Shown: positions 9,552 to 17,914 of the stretch, piece by piece
Layout of the letters: every line of letters begins with the position of its first letter
How positions within the stretch are numbered: position 1 is the stretch's first letter
Origin: Bacteroidota bacterium
GTDB taxonomy: Bacteria > Bacteroidota > Bacteroidia > Chitinophagales > Chitinophagaceae
Assembly: GCA_023433755.1 (NCBI GenBank)
Contig: JAEYUA010000265.1
Location: 1 to 25,241 of the forward strand
Length of the DNA stretch: 25,241 nt
Direction: 5' to 3'
Program-made: the position numbers and the translations under genes
Notes under the pieces: generated by a model
What the model was told of the DNA's origin: nothing
Databases searched by the model: none
The model's input: only the letters and a program-made list of their open reading frames with translations

Positions 9552-10316
9552 TCAACTGTTTATTGCCAGGTCAAGCCTGTTCTTGTCCGGGAAATTTACC
9601 AGCACACCCATACCCTTTTGCTGGTAAACAACCATGCTGCCCAGGCATACTGCCGACGCTTTCCCTTTTTTGATCACTTCTGCAATATGGTCTATTGAAC
9701 CTGCGCCACCGTTTGCAATCACGGGCACAGACACCGCATCTGCTATTTTTTTAGTCAGCTCAATATCAAAACCGCTCCAGGTTCCTTCACGGTCCATAGA
9801 GGTAATGATGATCTCACCTGCACCGGCGGATTCCAGTTTTTTGGCCCACTCCACTACATCCTCTTCGATCTTTTGTGTACCGTCTTTTATGAATACCTGG
9901 TATTTACCCCAGAGATTTTTTTTCACATCAATGGAACCCACAACAGCCTGCGCTCCAAAATGAGCAGATAACCTGGAAACCAGGTCAAGCTGGTGATAAG
10001 CCTGGGTGTTGACCACCAGTTTTTCAAAACCAATGGACATGATCCTGACGGCTGTTTCAAAATCTTTCAGGCCGCCTCCATAAGAAAGTGGCATGAAACA
10101 TTCATTGGAGATCTGTTGCAGGATTTCTAATGGCGGCTCCCTGTCTTCTGCTGAAGCCCTTATATCGAGGAAACAGAGTTCGTCAACTTCCAGCTCATTA
10201 AATATCCTGACCGTATTCACAGGATCACCTATGTAATCAGGATTTTTGAATTTGACAGTTTTGACAAGACTGTCACCAATCAACTGGAGGCAGGGAATGA
10301 CCCTTGTTTTGAGCAT
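9552..10316 (-). CDS. hisF: HisF-like cyclase homologue, sugar amidotransferase partner (HisF2 type)
   Basis: 254-aa (beta-alpha)8-barrel homologous to imidazole glycerol phosphate synthase HisF. True HisF uses Asp11 and Asp130 for cyclisation. Here the strand-1 motif reads RVIPCLQL, so residue 11 is Gln, while D130 (VVGSIDVKK) remains. The ring of charged residues that gates the ammonia tunnel seems kept (R5, E46, K99, E168). This matches what I recall of the P. aeruginosa O5 HisF2 protein, which also lacks Asp11 and works with HisH2 and WbpG to deliver ammonia for an acetamidino sugar. It lies between hisH (1-nt gap) and a glycosyltransferase, and no other histidine genes are nearby. I therefore infer an ammonia conduit role, not histidine synthesis. 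Confidence 0.9.
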   Translation of the reverse strand: MLKTRVIPCLQLIGDSLVKTVKFKNPDYIGDPVNTVRIFNELEVDELCFLDIRASAEDREPPLEILQQISNECFMPLSYGGGLKDFETAVRIMSIGFEKLVVNTQAYHQLDLVSRLSAHFGAQAVVGSIDVKKNLWGKYQVFIKDGTQKIEEDVVEWAKKLESAGAGEIIITSMDREGTWSGFDIELTKKIADAVSVPVIANGGAGSIDHIAEVIKKGKASAVCLGSMVVYQQKGMGVLVNFPDKNRLDLAINS

Positions 10317-10317
10317 A

Positions 10318-10926
10318 TCAGATCTTTGAAAAATTCTCGAGGATCTTCATTCCGAATTTGTGGCTTTTTTCGGGATGGAACTGTGCGCCGAAAATATTAT
10401 CATGCTGGATGATGGAATGAAAGTCGATGCCGTAATGTGTAGTGGTGAGCACATCAGAAGGCTGATCGCAACGCACAAAAAAAGAATGCACAAAATAGAA
10501 CCTGGGCTCCGGAGGAAGATCGCTTATGAGCGGGCTCTCATTTTGTTTATGAACCAGGTTCCAGCCCATGTGTGGCACTTTCAATGCAGGATCTTCAGGC
10601 CTGAACCGGCACGTGTCGGCCTGCACCCATCCCAATCCCGGAAGTTTTCCTTCTTCACTTGACCTGGTCAGCAACTGCATACCCAGGCAGATACCCATTA
10701 CAGGAATTTTTTCAGAAGTGGCCTTATGATTTAAAACTTCCTGTATGCCGCTATCAGCTATTTTTTGCATGGCAGCATCAAAAGCACCCACGCCGGGAAG
10801 AAGTAATTTTTTCGCTTTCGCGATCTGGTCCACTTCACCCGTGATCTCGGATTCAACCTTGATACGTTTGAACATGTTCTGGATAGAACCCAGGTTACCC
10901 ATTCCGTAATCAACGATCGTGATCAT
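10318..10926 (-). CDS. hisH: HisH-like glutamine amidotransferase (HisH2 type) for sugar amidation
   Basis: 202-aa class-I (triad) glutamine amidotransferase of the HisH family. The start MITIVDYGMGNLGSI is typical. The nucleophile is C80 in GICLGMQLL and the other triad residues are H184 and E186 in QFHPEKSH, so glutaminase activity should be intact. In histidine synthesis HisH feeds ammonia through HisF. Here it lies 1 nt after a WbpG-like ATP-pyrophosphatase and 1 nt before a HisF-like barrel whose first catalytic Asp is lost. That order is like the wbpG/hisH2/hisF2 set of P. aeruginosa B-band O-antigen loci. The likely job is to release ammonia from glutamine for formation of an acetamidino group on a nucleotide sugar. 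Confidence 0.92.
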   Translation of the reverse strand: MITIVDYGMGNLGSIQNMFKRIKVESEITGEVDQIAKAKKLLLPGVGAFDAAMQKIADSGIQEVLNHKATSEKIPVMGICLGMQLLTRSSEEGKLPGLGWVQADTCRFRPEDPALKVPHMGWNLVHKQNESPLISDLPPEPRFYFVHSFFVRCDQPSDVLTTTHYGIDFHSIIQHDNIFGAQFHPEKSHKFGMKILENFSKI

Positions 10927-10927
10927 A

Positions 10928-12118
10928 TTATTTTATTGGGAAACAATATTTCATGTAAAAGCTTCTTGGCACCAGGTGTGACTTCATCAGGATGTAAAAC
11001 AAGGGCCTGAGCATTTCAAACCTTTTTTTATAGGTTGGATACTCCGTCCAGTATTTGGGAGGCCGGTTCATGACCTGATCAAATTCCTGGTCTGAAAATC
11101 CAAGCCTTTTCTTAAAGTAGCCAAGCAGTTCCGGCTCGAGGTAGGGAGGCTTGTTATAGTATTCATCGATCGCTTCCTCACGTCCCATTTTTCCAGCTCT
11201 CACAGAAGCTGAAAGGCTGTTATTTCTATAGTCCACGTGAAATTTAGCGGGGCAATAATAACTGTGGAAAAAAGCAGTCATCCTGTTCTCCAGGTGATGG
11301 CCACCATAATATTCCCATCCAAATTCTTTTTCAAGAAAGGCACGAGCATCTTCCTTGCTGTATTTGATGTACCACAAAGGACGGATCTTCTGGATCCTTT
11401 TGATAGTGGTCCACTTGATGAATTGGGAAAAACTCATCAACGGGTAGGTCTTCATTGGCAGTTTACCAAATTTCTGGTGGATCGATTTGATGTATTTTCC
11501 ATCAAAATAGTTTTTTCCCAGAGGGGAAATGCCTTCTGCAAGGAATGAGTGTCCTTCCAGCACATATTTCACTTTGTACTTGCTGGCTGCCCTGTACATC
11601 GTTTCAGCAAGAGCCAGGTCGGTAGATGCTTCGATCTCGGGAACATCAGCCAGGAAAAACGATCTGAATATATCATCCGCTTCCTTGTTGTTCACAACCA
11701 GAGTGAATAGATCAACATTGAGCTTCGACAACACCTTCCTGATATTTTCAGTAGCAATAGAAGTATTCCAGGTATTATCATAATGAACCGCCAGTGGCCT
11801 CAGACCATTTTGCACGGCCCAGTAAACCATGTAGGAAGAATCGGTACCTCCACTCAGCCCGATCACGCAATCATATTTTTTCCCTTTCCCGTCTTTCTTT
11901 ATTTCCTTGATTATATTACTGATGGTTTGTTCGCCTTCAGCAGTACCGGTTTTATATTCCTGCGCCAGCGTATCCACCATATGACAATAGTTACAAACGC
12001 CCTTCTCATCAAAGCTGATAGAAGGCACTGATTCATCATAGATGCAGCGGGTACAAATCTGCTTTCCATTAACGCGCTCCACCCCGGAGCTGTCTTTCTG
12101 CACTGTAGAGGTTTTCAT
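10928..12118 (-). CDS. wbpG: WbpG/PseA-type N-acetyl sugar amidotransferase
   Basis: 396-aa member of the N-acetyl sugar amidotransferase family. An N-terminal zinc-type cysteine cluster is visible: CTRC (C22, C25) and CNYC (C42, C45). The ATP-pyrophosphatase loop SGGTDSSY (89-96) follows in CVIGLSGGTDSS, and then LAVHYDNTWNT. Family members convert an N-acetyl group on a nucleotide sugar to N-acetimidoyl, using ATP to activate the amide and ammonia from HisH/HisF. WbpG does this for the ManNAc3NAcA residue of P. aeruginosa O5, and PseA for pseudaminic acid in Campylobacter. Neighbouring WbpB- and WbpD-like genes favour the uronic-acid substrate over a nonulosonic acid, for which no synthase is seen. 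The ATG overlaps the preceding methyltransferase stop by 4 nt; hisH follows after 1 nt. Confidence 0.88.
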   Translation of the reverse strand: MKTSTVQKDSSGVERVNGKQICTRCIYDESVPSISFDEKGVCNYCHMVDTLAQEYKTGTAEGEQTISNIIKEIKKDGKGKKYDCVIGLSGGTDSSYMVYWAVQNGLRPLAVHYDNTWNTSIATENIRKVLSKLNVDLFTLVVNNKEADDIFRSFFLADVPEIEASTDLALAETMYRAASKYKVKYVLEGHSFLAEGISPLGKNYFDGKYIKSIHQKFGKLPMKTYPLMSFSQFIKWTTIKRIQKIRPLWYIKYSKEDARAFLEKEFGWEYYGGHHLENRMTAFFHSYYCPAKFHVDYRNNSLSASVRAGKMGREEAIDEYYNKPPYLEPELLGYFKKRLGFSDQEFDQVMNRPPKYWTEYPTYKKRFEMLRPLFYILMKSHLVPRSFYMKYCFPIK

Positions 12119-13104
12119 ATTATTTTCTTTAGGAACCTGCCGGAGTAACAGGCTTCTTCTTCATGAAAGAAGCTGATCTCAAGCTGGTTGGCGGCTATCA
12201 TATCCAAAAATTCCTGTTTCGAAAAGCGTTGCGCGTTGCTGGGAGCATACCAGTCATAATTGGTGCTTTTACTCAATTCAAATCCCCAGTCTTCTCTCCA
12301 GAAGCATTTCAGGAAATTCCAGTAAATGAATCGCTGTATATCATATTTACCACCCTTGATTCCAAGCAAAGGGATATCAGGGGATTCAAACTCCACTTTG
12401 AGTTCGCTGAGTCTTTTACCAAGTTCAGTGAGCTGTTCGGAGAACTTCCACATATCCTCATTGCTTATGGAATGGGTGGCCTTCCTGAAATAGTCGTCCA
12501 CCAGTTCACGGGGCAGTGCTTTTTTAGAATAAACATAACAGGCAAATTCACCCCCATTAGAGGTTACGGCGGATAAATGCGCGAAGGTTTTTTCAGGCAC
12601 TTCCGTATGCATGATCACCTGGTCGCAGATCACGAAATCAATACTGTTGTTTTTAAGACCTGTATTGGCTATATCTCCTTTCAGAAAGAAAAGATTGGGG
12701 AGGTCTGCGTGATTTTTCGCAGCCAAATCGAGCGCGTCTGAGATATCGATGCCAATCACTGTGCTTCCAGGAGCCAGCCTGGCAAGCCATGCGGCTTTAT
12801 AACCCAGGCCGCAACCGGTGTCGATGATATATTTTTTCCCGGAAAGATATTTCTGCAGGTCCTGTTCGGATTCAAATCCATAAAGGCTTAAGAACCATTC
12901 GAACTGGAACTCATAAAACTTCTCATTGTTCCCGGCATGATCCGCCTCATTCATCTTTTCTTCTACCAGGGTCCATTTATCACTGAATATTCCTTCTGTC
13001 TGTGCCTGGTTTTCCGCTACGCCTGCGATTTCTTTCACAAAGATGCGGTTGCCGTTAAGCTCGATCGTTTCTGTGAAAACATCCTGCAATTTTTGTAAGC
13101 TCAT
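12115..13104 (-). CDS. class I SAM-dependent methyltransferase
   Basis: 329-aa protein with a Rossmann-type SAM methyltransferase domain. Motif I is YIIDTGCGLGYKAAWLA (D95 to about 108), the ribose-binding acidic end is VIGIDISDA (D120), and the post-II strand contains SIDFVICDQVIMHTEVPE. About 90 residues precede the core and over 120 follow it, including FIYWNFLKCFWREDWGFELS, probably a substrate cap. The start is set at ATG 13104 (MSLQKL), 1 nt after the formyltransferase-like stop; a TTG at 13116 would overlap that gene. It sits between the formyltransferase-like gene and wbpG, so O- or N-methylation of the modified amino sugar, or of the formylated product's ring, is plausible. The precise target is not visible. 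Confidence 0.82.
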   Translation of the reverse strand: MSLQKLQDVFTETIELNGNRIFVKEIAGVAENQAQTEGIFSDKWTLVEEKMNEADHAGNNEKFYEFQFEWFLSLYGFESEQDLQKYLSGKKYIIDTGCGLGYKAAWLARLAPGSTVIGIDISDALDLAAKNHADLPNLFFLKGDIANTGLKNNSIDFVICDQVIMHTEVPEKTFAHLSAVTSNGGEFACYVYSKKALPRELVDDYFRKATHSISNEDMWKFSEQLTELGKRLSELKVEFESPDIPLLGIKGGKYDIQRFIYWNFLKCFWREDWGFELSKSTNYDWYAPSNAQRFSKQEFLDMIAANQLEISFFHEEEACYSGRFLKKII

Positions 13105-13105
13105 A

Positions 13106-13885
13106 TTATTCTGCAAGTCTTGCTTTTTCGATGATTATTTTTTTTCCGTCAGTTGTTTTGATGAAAGCACCCGGGTATGGAGGGGCCTGTGCCCTGATAA
13201 AATCATACATTTTCCTGGAAGGCCAGGTGAGGTCGATCTCCCCGTCTTCAGGCTTTCTTTGCGGATAAACCTTTATGAGGGATTTATCCTGTGGAGTGAA
13301 AGTAACTGGAACATTACCGTTCAAGCGGTCAAGCAGGATATTTTTGGAAACCCCGATTACCTTGTCGTACACTTCTTTGATGGTATCATCATCACCGATC
13401 TCAATAGCTTCCTGCGCAATGATGTCACCATCATCCACACCATCTTCAAGCCTGAACAAACTCACACCTGTATATTTCTGCCCTTCAATGATGGCCCAAA
13501 CCAAAGGAGCTCCCCCTGCATAGTCTGGCAGCATGGATGCATGAATGCCCCAGGCCCCGAGCTTTGCCAGGTTACGGATCTTTTTAGGGACCATGTAATA
13601 CCATCCCATTACAAGGATCACATCAGGATTAATGGACCTGATGATCTCTTCATAATCAGTGATACGGCTTCCTTCTTTAGATTCAACAAGTGAAAATGGA
13701 ATCCCGTTTTTTACAGCAGTCGCCTCCAGGTCTGAATAATTATAATTCGTCACTTTCTTTTCCGAATAAGAAATAGAAAATTCCCTTGGAATGGTAAACA
13801 GGTGATCAACCCTGATCCCATTATCCAGCAAATGATTGAGGATCGCCTCACTGAATTTGGAAGCCCCCAGGAAAATTATCTTCAT
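13106..13885 (-). CDS. methionyl-tRNA formyltransferase-like sugar N-formyltransferase (candidate)
   Basis: 259-aa protein of the formyl_trans_N fold used by Fmt, ArnA-N and nucleotide-sugar N-formyltransferases. The start is ATG 13885 (MKIIFLGASKFSEAIL), overlapping the AsnB-like stop in an ATGA; a possible upstream extension would be 13 residues of unrelated sequence. The active-site region reads WGIHASMLPDYAGGAPLVWAI, then LEDGVDDGDI. The usual triad is Asn-x-His...Asp. His115 and Asp151 are present, but the Asn position (113) is Gly. The C-terminal part (about 205-259) has PQRKPEDGEIDLTWPS and AQAPPYPGAF, like the Fmt C-terminal linker and domain start. Placement among amino-sugar genes favours formylating a sugar amine with N10-formyltetrahydrofolate over initiator tRNA. 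The missing Asn leaves activity uncertain. Confidence 0.75.
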   Translation of the reverse strand: MKIIFLGASKFSEAILNHLLDNGIRVDHLFTIPREFSISYSEKKVTNYNYSDLEATAVKNGIPFSLVESKEGSRITDYEEIIRSINPDVILVMGWYYMVPKKIRNLAKLGAWGIHASMLPDYAGGAPLVWAIIEGQKYTGVSLFRLEDGVDDGDIIAQEAIEIGDDDTIKEVYDKVIGVSKNILLDRLNGNVPVTFTPQDKSLIKVYPQRKPEDGEIDLTWPSRKMYDFIRAQAPPYPGAFIKTTDGKKIIIEKARLAE

Positions 13886-15774
13886 TGAACTTTCTCTCCA
13901 TTTAAGAAGATCCTGCACCACCATTCAAAATTCATCATGCTCCATAGCAGGAGGCGGTGGTTGATCTTTTTATTGATATGTTCATCAATAATGTGTTCCA
14001 CATATTTAGGATTGATGAATTCGGAACTGACTGCCCTTTTATTGAGAAGGAGGTCTTTCATGTAAGCAGCATTCTCTCCCCTGTACCAGCTTTCATCCGG
14101 TGCAGAGAAACCCTGCTTCTTACGGTTGACAATCTTTTCCGGAAGAATGGTTTCCATGGCCTTTCTCAGCACATTCTTTCCATCATCATATTCAGTATAG
14201 ACTTTCTTCTTATCCCTGTAATCATTCTCATCTACCTTCTTCATCATCTCCAGGTTACCGAGCTTATGTTTTACAGGAATTTTCTGGGCGAAGTTTACCA
14301 GCTCATTATCTAGAAAGGGAAAACGTTCTTCCAGTCCATGTGCCATGGAGAGTTTATCACCTACCAGCAAAAGTCCGGGAAGAAAGGTCTTGATTTCGAA
14401 ATAAAGTGAATTATTGATATGCTGTTCAGGAGTATCGTAGTTTAGTTTTTCGTTGAATAAAAAAACTTTTTCAAAAATCTCCCTGGGTTCACCGGGGTTC
14501 ATCTTACTCCAGGTATCAGTAGTAAACAACTGCGATTTTTGCTGCTCCGGAACCATTCTTTGCCAGAAATCAAAATACTGGTTGAAAAAATCTTTCTGGC
14601 TCAGCGATTTAAAAATCCGGTAGTACCTCCAGGGATAACCACCAAACAATTCATCACCACCGGTACCTTGCAGGCAAACCTTTACAAACTTTGAAGCCAG
14701 CCTGGAGATATAGTAGTTGGGATAAGACATCCCTACCCTCAGGTCTTCCAGGTGCCAGACCAGTCTTGGTAAAGACCAGCTCAGGTCACCGGCGTTCATC
14801 ACCTGTTCGTAGTGTTCTGATTTGATGAAATTGGCAGTGAGTTCCGCATCTCTTCTTTCATCATAGTTGGCTTCAACACCTGTTACCTGGCTCATATCAA
14901 AACCGCAGGTAAAAGTATAAAGCCTGTCAATATGCTTCGATGCCATTACAGCAATAGAACCGCTGTCCATCCCACCGGAGAGATAACTCCCTACCGGAAC
15001 ATCCGCGACCATCTGCCGGGCCACTGCATTTCCGAAGAGACGCTGTGTTTCCGTTCTTGCATCTTCAAAAGAGATAGACTCATCCGGTTTGGAAAAATCA
15101 TAATCCCACCATGAATGATGCTGCACAACAGAAGTTGCCGCGTTGATACAAACCGTGTTGGCTTGTGGCAGCATGTACACCCCGTCAAATAAAGTGCGGT
15201 AAGTGAAAAGGTTCTGGAAAGTAAAATATTCGTTGAGCGCATCAGTGTTTACGTTCATGCTGAAACTCTGCTGCGTCATGAAGGCTTTAATTTCTGATGC
15301 AAATAATAAAGTGCCGTTCTTCAGGTAATAGTATAAAGGTTTAACCCCAAACCTGTCGCGGCTCAGCCAGAGCGAACTGGTTTTGGTATTCCAGGCACCG
15401 ATGGCAAACATACCATCGAGCTTTTCAAAAAAAGAAGGACCGTAAGCGGCAAGACCTTCACATACCACCTCGGTATCACCGGATGAAATGAATTCATGTC
15501 CCCTTGCCTGCAATTCAAGTTTCAGTTCCCTGAAATTATAAATGCAGCCATTAAAGACAACGATCCATTCAGCGTTCTTGGAAGGCATGGGTTGGCAACC
15601 TTTGGGAGAGGTGTCAAGGATGGCCAGCCGGCGGTGACCCAGCCCGATATTCTCATGCACAAAAATATCTTCGCCATCAGGACCACGGTGCTGAAGTGCA
15701 CGCGTCATGTGCTTGATATCGTTATTGGCAACGGGCTTTCCGCTCAGGTTAAATATGCCAGCTATTCCACACAC
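13882..15774 (-). CDS. asnB: divergent asparagine-synthase-like amidotransferase
   Basis: 630-aa AsnB-like protein. It uses a GTG start at 15774: the next codon encodes the essential Cys2 nucleophile (MCGIAGIFNL), so no other start is credible. The glutaminase domain is complete (HRGPDG at 29-34, FNGCIYN at 74-80, SSGDTE at 97-102). The synthetase domain has the ATP loop SGGMDSG (266-272) but is unusual elsewhere. The usual DEP motif is replaced by HLEDLRVGMSYPNYY (341-355), and the usual SGxGGDE reads QGTGGDELFGGY (369-380). This suggests a distinct subfamily with a different acceptor, plausibly a sugar carboxylate. It lies 2 nt after the aminotransferase and overlaps the formyltransferase-like gene by 4 nt, so it probably belongs to the same sugar branch. 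Confidence 0.85.
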   Translation of the reverse strand: MCGIAGIFNLSGKPVANNDIKHMTRALQHRGPDGEDIFVHENIGLGHRRLAILDTSPKGCQPMPSKNAEWIVVFNGCIYNFRELKLELQARGHEFISSGDTEVVCEGLAAYGPSFFEKLDGMFAIGAWNTKTSSLWLSRDRFGVKPLYYYLKNGTLLFASEIKAFMTQQSFSMNVNTDALNEYFTFQNLFTYRTLFDGVYMLPQANTVCINAATSVVQHHSWWDYDFSKPDESISFEDARTETQRLFGNAVARQMVADVPVGSYLSGGMDSGSIAVMASKHIDRLYTFTCGFDMSQVTGVEANYDERRDAELTANFIKSEHYEQVMNAGDLSWSLPRLVWHLEDLRVGMSYPNYYISRLASKFVKVCLQGTGGDELFGGYPWRYYRIFKSLSQKDFFNQYFDFWQRMVPEQQKSQLFTTDTWSKMNPGEPREIFEKVFLFNEKLNYDTPEQHINNSLYFEIKTFLPGLLLVGDKLSMAHGLEERFPFLDNELVNFAQKIPVKHKLGNLEMMKKVDENDYRDKKKVYTEYDDGKNVLRKAMETILPEKIVNRKKQGFSAPDESWYRGENAAYMKDLLLNKRAVSSEFINPKYVEHIIDEHINKKINHRLLLWSMMNFEWWCRIFLNGEKVQ

Positions 15775-15776
15775 GC

Positions 15777-16931
15777 TTATAATGATTTTAAAGCCGCAAT
15801 AATATAATCGAAATCTTCTTTCACCATTTTATTATGCAAAGGGATGGCCATTGAATACTGGTCGGCCGCATATGCGCCTGGGAAATCTTCAGGCTTCAAA
15901 CCATACCTTCCGGCATAGGCTCCCAGCATATGAACGGCATGGGTGCCCGGCCTCGTAGCGATGCCTTTTTGCTGAAGCACTTCCATCATATCATTCCTTT
16001 TCATGGGAGCCTTTGTTTCATCAACAAATGTGACATAACTCTGCCATCCGTGCTTATAACCTTCCGGAACTACAGGAGTTCTTAACCAGGGAATATCTTT
16101 CAACTGTTCGGTGTAATACTGCGCCCATTCATTTCTTTCGGCGATAAAACCTTCCAGTTTTTTGAGTTGTACCAAACCCACAGCACCCTGCAGGTCGGTC
16201 ATGCGGTAATTATACCCAACGATATCATAAGCTGCCAGCAGGTAGGGTTTGGATCCATGGTGTCTTTGCTCCTCGGATATGGAACCACCATGATTGCGAA
16301 GCATATCAAGATGCGCCGCGATCTTATCATCATTGGTTGTAAGCATGCCACCTTCACCACAGGTCACTGATTTACGCGGGTGGAAGGAGAAACATCCCAC
16401 ATCACCCAGGCTTCCCGCGGGTTTGCCATGAAGGGCAGCACCGGCTGCACAGGCGCCGTCTTCAACTATTTTAAGTTGAGGAAAATTTTCTTTGATGTAA
16501 TCTATATCCGCGCAAAGTCCAAACAGGTGAACAGGGATGATCGCTTTTGTTTTGGAAGTGATCTTATCCCTGATCTGCTTTACATCAAGATTGAATGTGG
16601 TTGTATCCACATCAATAAAAACGGGAACAGCATTACAGTATAAAACTGCATTGGCTGTAGCCACCCAGGTAAAGGCAGGCACAATCACCTCATCTCCTTC
16701 ACCCACACCACAGGCCAGCAGGGCCAGGTGGAGCGCCGTGGTACAGTTGGATACGGCAAGTGCATGCTTCACATCATGCATACCTGCAAACAGTGTTTCA
16801 AACTCTTTTACTTTGGGTCCTTGCGTAAGCCATCCTTTTTCAATTGGCTCTTTAACTGCCATCCATTCTTCTTCACCCATTGAAGGGATCGCGATGGGAA
16901 TATTTCTTTTTTCGATTGTTGTAGTTGTCAT
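15777..16931 (-). CDS. DegT/DnrJ/EryC1/StrS sugar aminotransferase
   Basis: 384-aa PLP-dependent nucleotide-sugar aminotransferase. Key features are SNCTTALHLALLACGVGEGDEVIVP (61-85), the pyridine-N aspartate in VEDGACAAGA (D158) and the Schiff-base lysine in FSFHPRKSVTCGEGGM (K187). The family converts keto-sugar nucleotides to amino sugars using glutamate. The FHPRKS loop resembles perosamine/4-keto-sugar aminotransferases more than the FFPSKPLG loop I recall for P. aeruginosa WbpE. So although WbpB- and WbpD-like genes lie upstream, I cannot say whether it makes the 3-amino uronate or a 4-amino-6-deoxy sugar from RfbB product. The ATG follows the epimerase stop by 6 nt, and the GTG of the AsnB-like gene comes 2 nt after its stop. 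Confidence 0.9.
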   Translation of the reverse strand: MTTTTIEKRNIPIAIPSMGEEEWMAVKEPIEKGWLTQGPKVKEFETLFAGMHDVKHALAVSNCTTALHLALLACGVGEGDEVIVPAFTWVATANAVLYCNAVPVFIDVDTTTFNLDVKQIRDKITSKTKAIIPVHLFGLCADIDYIKENFPQLKIVEDGACAAGAALHGKPAGSLGDVGCFSFHPRKSVTCGEGGMLTTNDDKIAAHLDMLRNHGGSISEEQRHHGSKPYLLAAYDIVGYNYRMTDLQGAVGLVQLKKLEGFIAERNEWAQYYTEQLKDIPWLRTPVVPEGYKHGWQSYVTFVDETKAPMKRNDMMEVLQQKGIATRPGTHAVHMLGAYAGRYGLKPEDFPGAYAADQYSMAIPLHNKMVKEDFDYIIAALKSL

Positions 16932-16937
16932 GTTGAA

Positions 16938-17912
16938 TTATTTATAGCCTCCGCTGTCTCTCCAGTCGATCAAACGTTGCAGGCCGGTTTCAAGGTCATA
17001 TTTATGTTCGAAGCCCAGGTCGTTTCTCGCCTTGTCGGGAGACCCTATCCTGTTCTTTACCAGGGCACGGGCATCATCAGCACTGTAAGGTTTATAGGTA
17101 ACCTTCAGATCAGATTTTTTCAATGCCAGGATGGTATCGCATAATTCGCGGATGGAAGTCTGCACACCGGTACCTACATTATAGAAGCCATAGGATGTAT
17201 CACTGGTGAGTGCAGCGATATTGCATCTAGCCACATCCTCTACATAGATGAAGTCATAAGCCTGGCTGCCATCACCATTGATAACAGGAGGTTCGTTGGC
17301 ATCGATCTTATTTAGCATGATTGGAACCACGCCGGTATAAGCGGCTGTCTGGTCCTGGCCGGGACCATAAACATTCATGTACCGAAGCGCGATTACCGGG
17401 AGGTTATACCTGTCGTTGAACGCGGTACACATGGCTTCACCTGCGATCTTGGTTGAACCGTAAAAATTTTTATTGTTATAAGGATGATCTTCGGTCATGG
17501 GTACCTGCACTGCATCACCATATACCGAAGCTGATGAAGAATAGATCAGTTTCTTTACATTGTTCTTTACGCAGGCTTCCAGCACATTGAAGGTTCCTTC
17601 GATATTTACATGAAAAGCGGTGCGGGGAAAATCCTTGCAATGAAGCAGCCACATGGCGGCCAGGTGGAAAACATAATCCACACCTTTCATAGCGTCATCA
17701 AGCAGGTCGGTTTCGCGGATATCACCACCATTTTCATTGAGGCGGCAACGTGGATCTTCCAGGCAGTCTTCGATGTTTTCCATCTTGCCCCTGGCGAAAT
17801 TATCATAGATCACTACTTCTTTTACATCGTGCTTCAGTAATTCTCGCACCACAAAACTTCCAATGAAGCCTGCGCCGCCAATCACTAAAACTTTACTGTT
17901 CTTTAATTCCAT
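16938..17912 (-). CDS. NAD-dependent epimerase/dehydratase (extended SDR)
   Basis: 324-aa extended short-chain dehydrogenase acting on a nucleotide sugar. The NAD-binding motif GGAGFIG is at 12-18, the catalytic Ser region is IYSSSASVYG (123-132), and the YxxxK pair is Y151/K155 in NFYGSTK. Later motifs RYMNVYGPGQDQTAAYTGVVP and INGDGSQAYDFIYVEDVA are typical of UDP-glucose 4-epimerase-like enzymes. HLAAMWLLHCKDFP in place of the usual HLAA...V..S marks a subfamily distinct from the WbpP-type epimerase at 22455-23423. It could be a 4-epimerase, a decarboxylase-like or a dehydratase-like SDR; the sequence does not settle which. It lies 2 nt after the oxidoreductase and 6 nt before the aminotransferase, so it probably shapes the sugar that is aminated. 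Confidence 0.87.
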   Translation of the reverse strand: MELKNSKVLVIGGAGFIGSFVVRELLKHDVKEVVIYDNFARGKMENIEDCLEDPRCRLNENGGDIRETDLLDDAMKGVDYVFHLAAMWLLHCKDFPRTAFHVNIEGTFNVLEACVKNNVKKLIYSSSASVYGDAVQVPMTEDHPYNNKNFYGSTKIAGEAMCTAFNDRYNLPVIALRYMNVYGPGQDQTAAYTGVVPIMLNKIDANEPPVINGDGSQAYDFIYVEDVARCNIAALTSDTSYGFYNVGTGVQTSIRELCDTILALKKSDLKVTYKPYSADDARALVKNRIGSPDKARNDLGFEHKYDLETGLQRLIDWRDSGGYK

Positions 17913-17914
17913 AT

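Noticed and set aside
9552..10926. Histidine biosynthesis genes.
   Set aside because: HisF lacks Asp11, no other his gene is nearby, and wbpG is directly adjacent, so a sugar amidotransferase role fits better.
13106..13885. Housekeeping methionyl-tRNA formyltransferase (fmt).
   Set aside because: The protein is about 50 aa shorter than usual Fmt, its N-x-H motif is altered, and it is embedded in a sugar-modification operon away from def or other translation genes.
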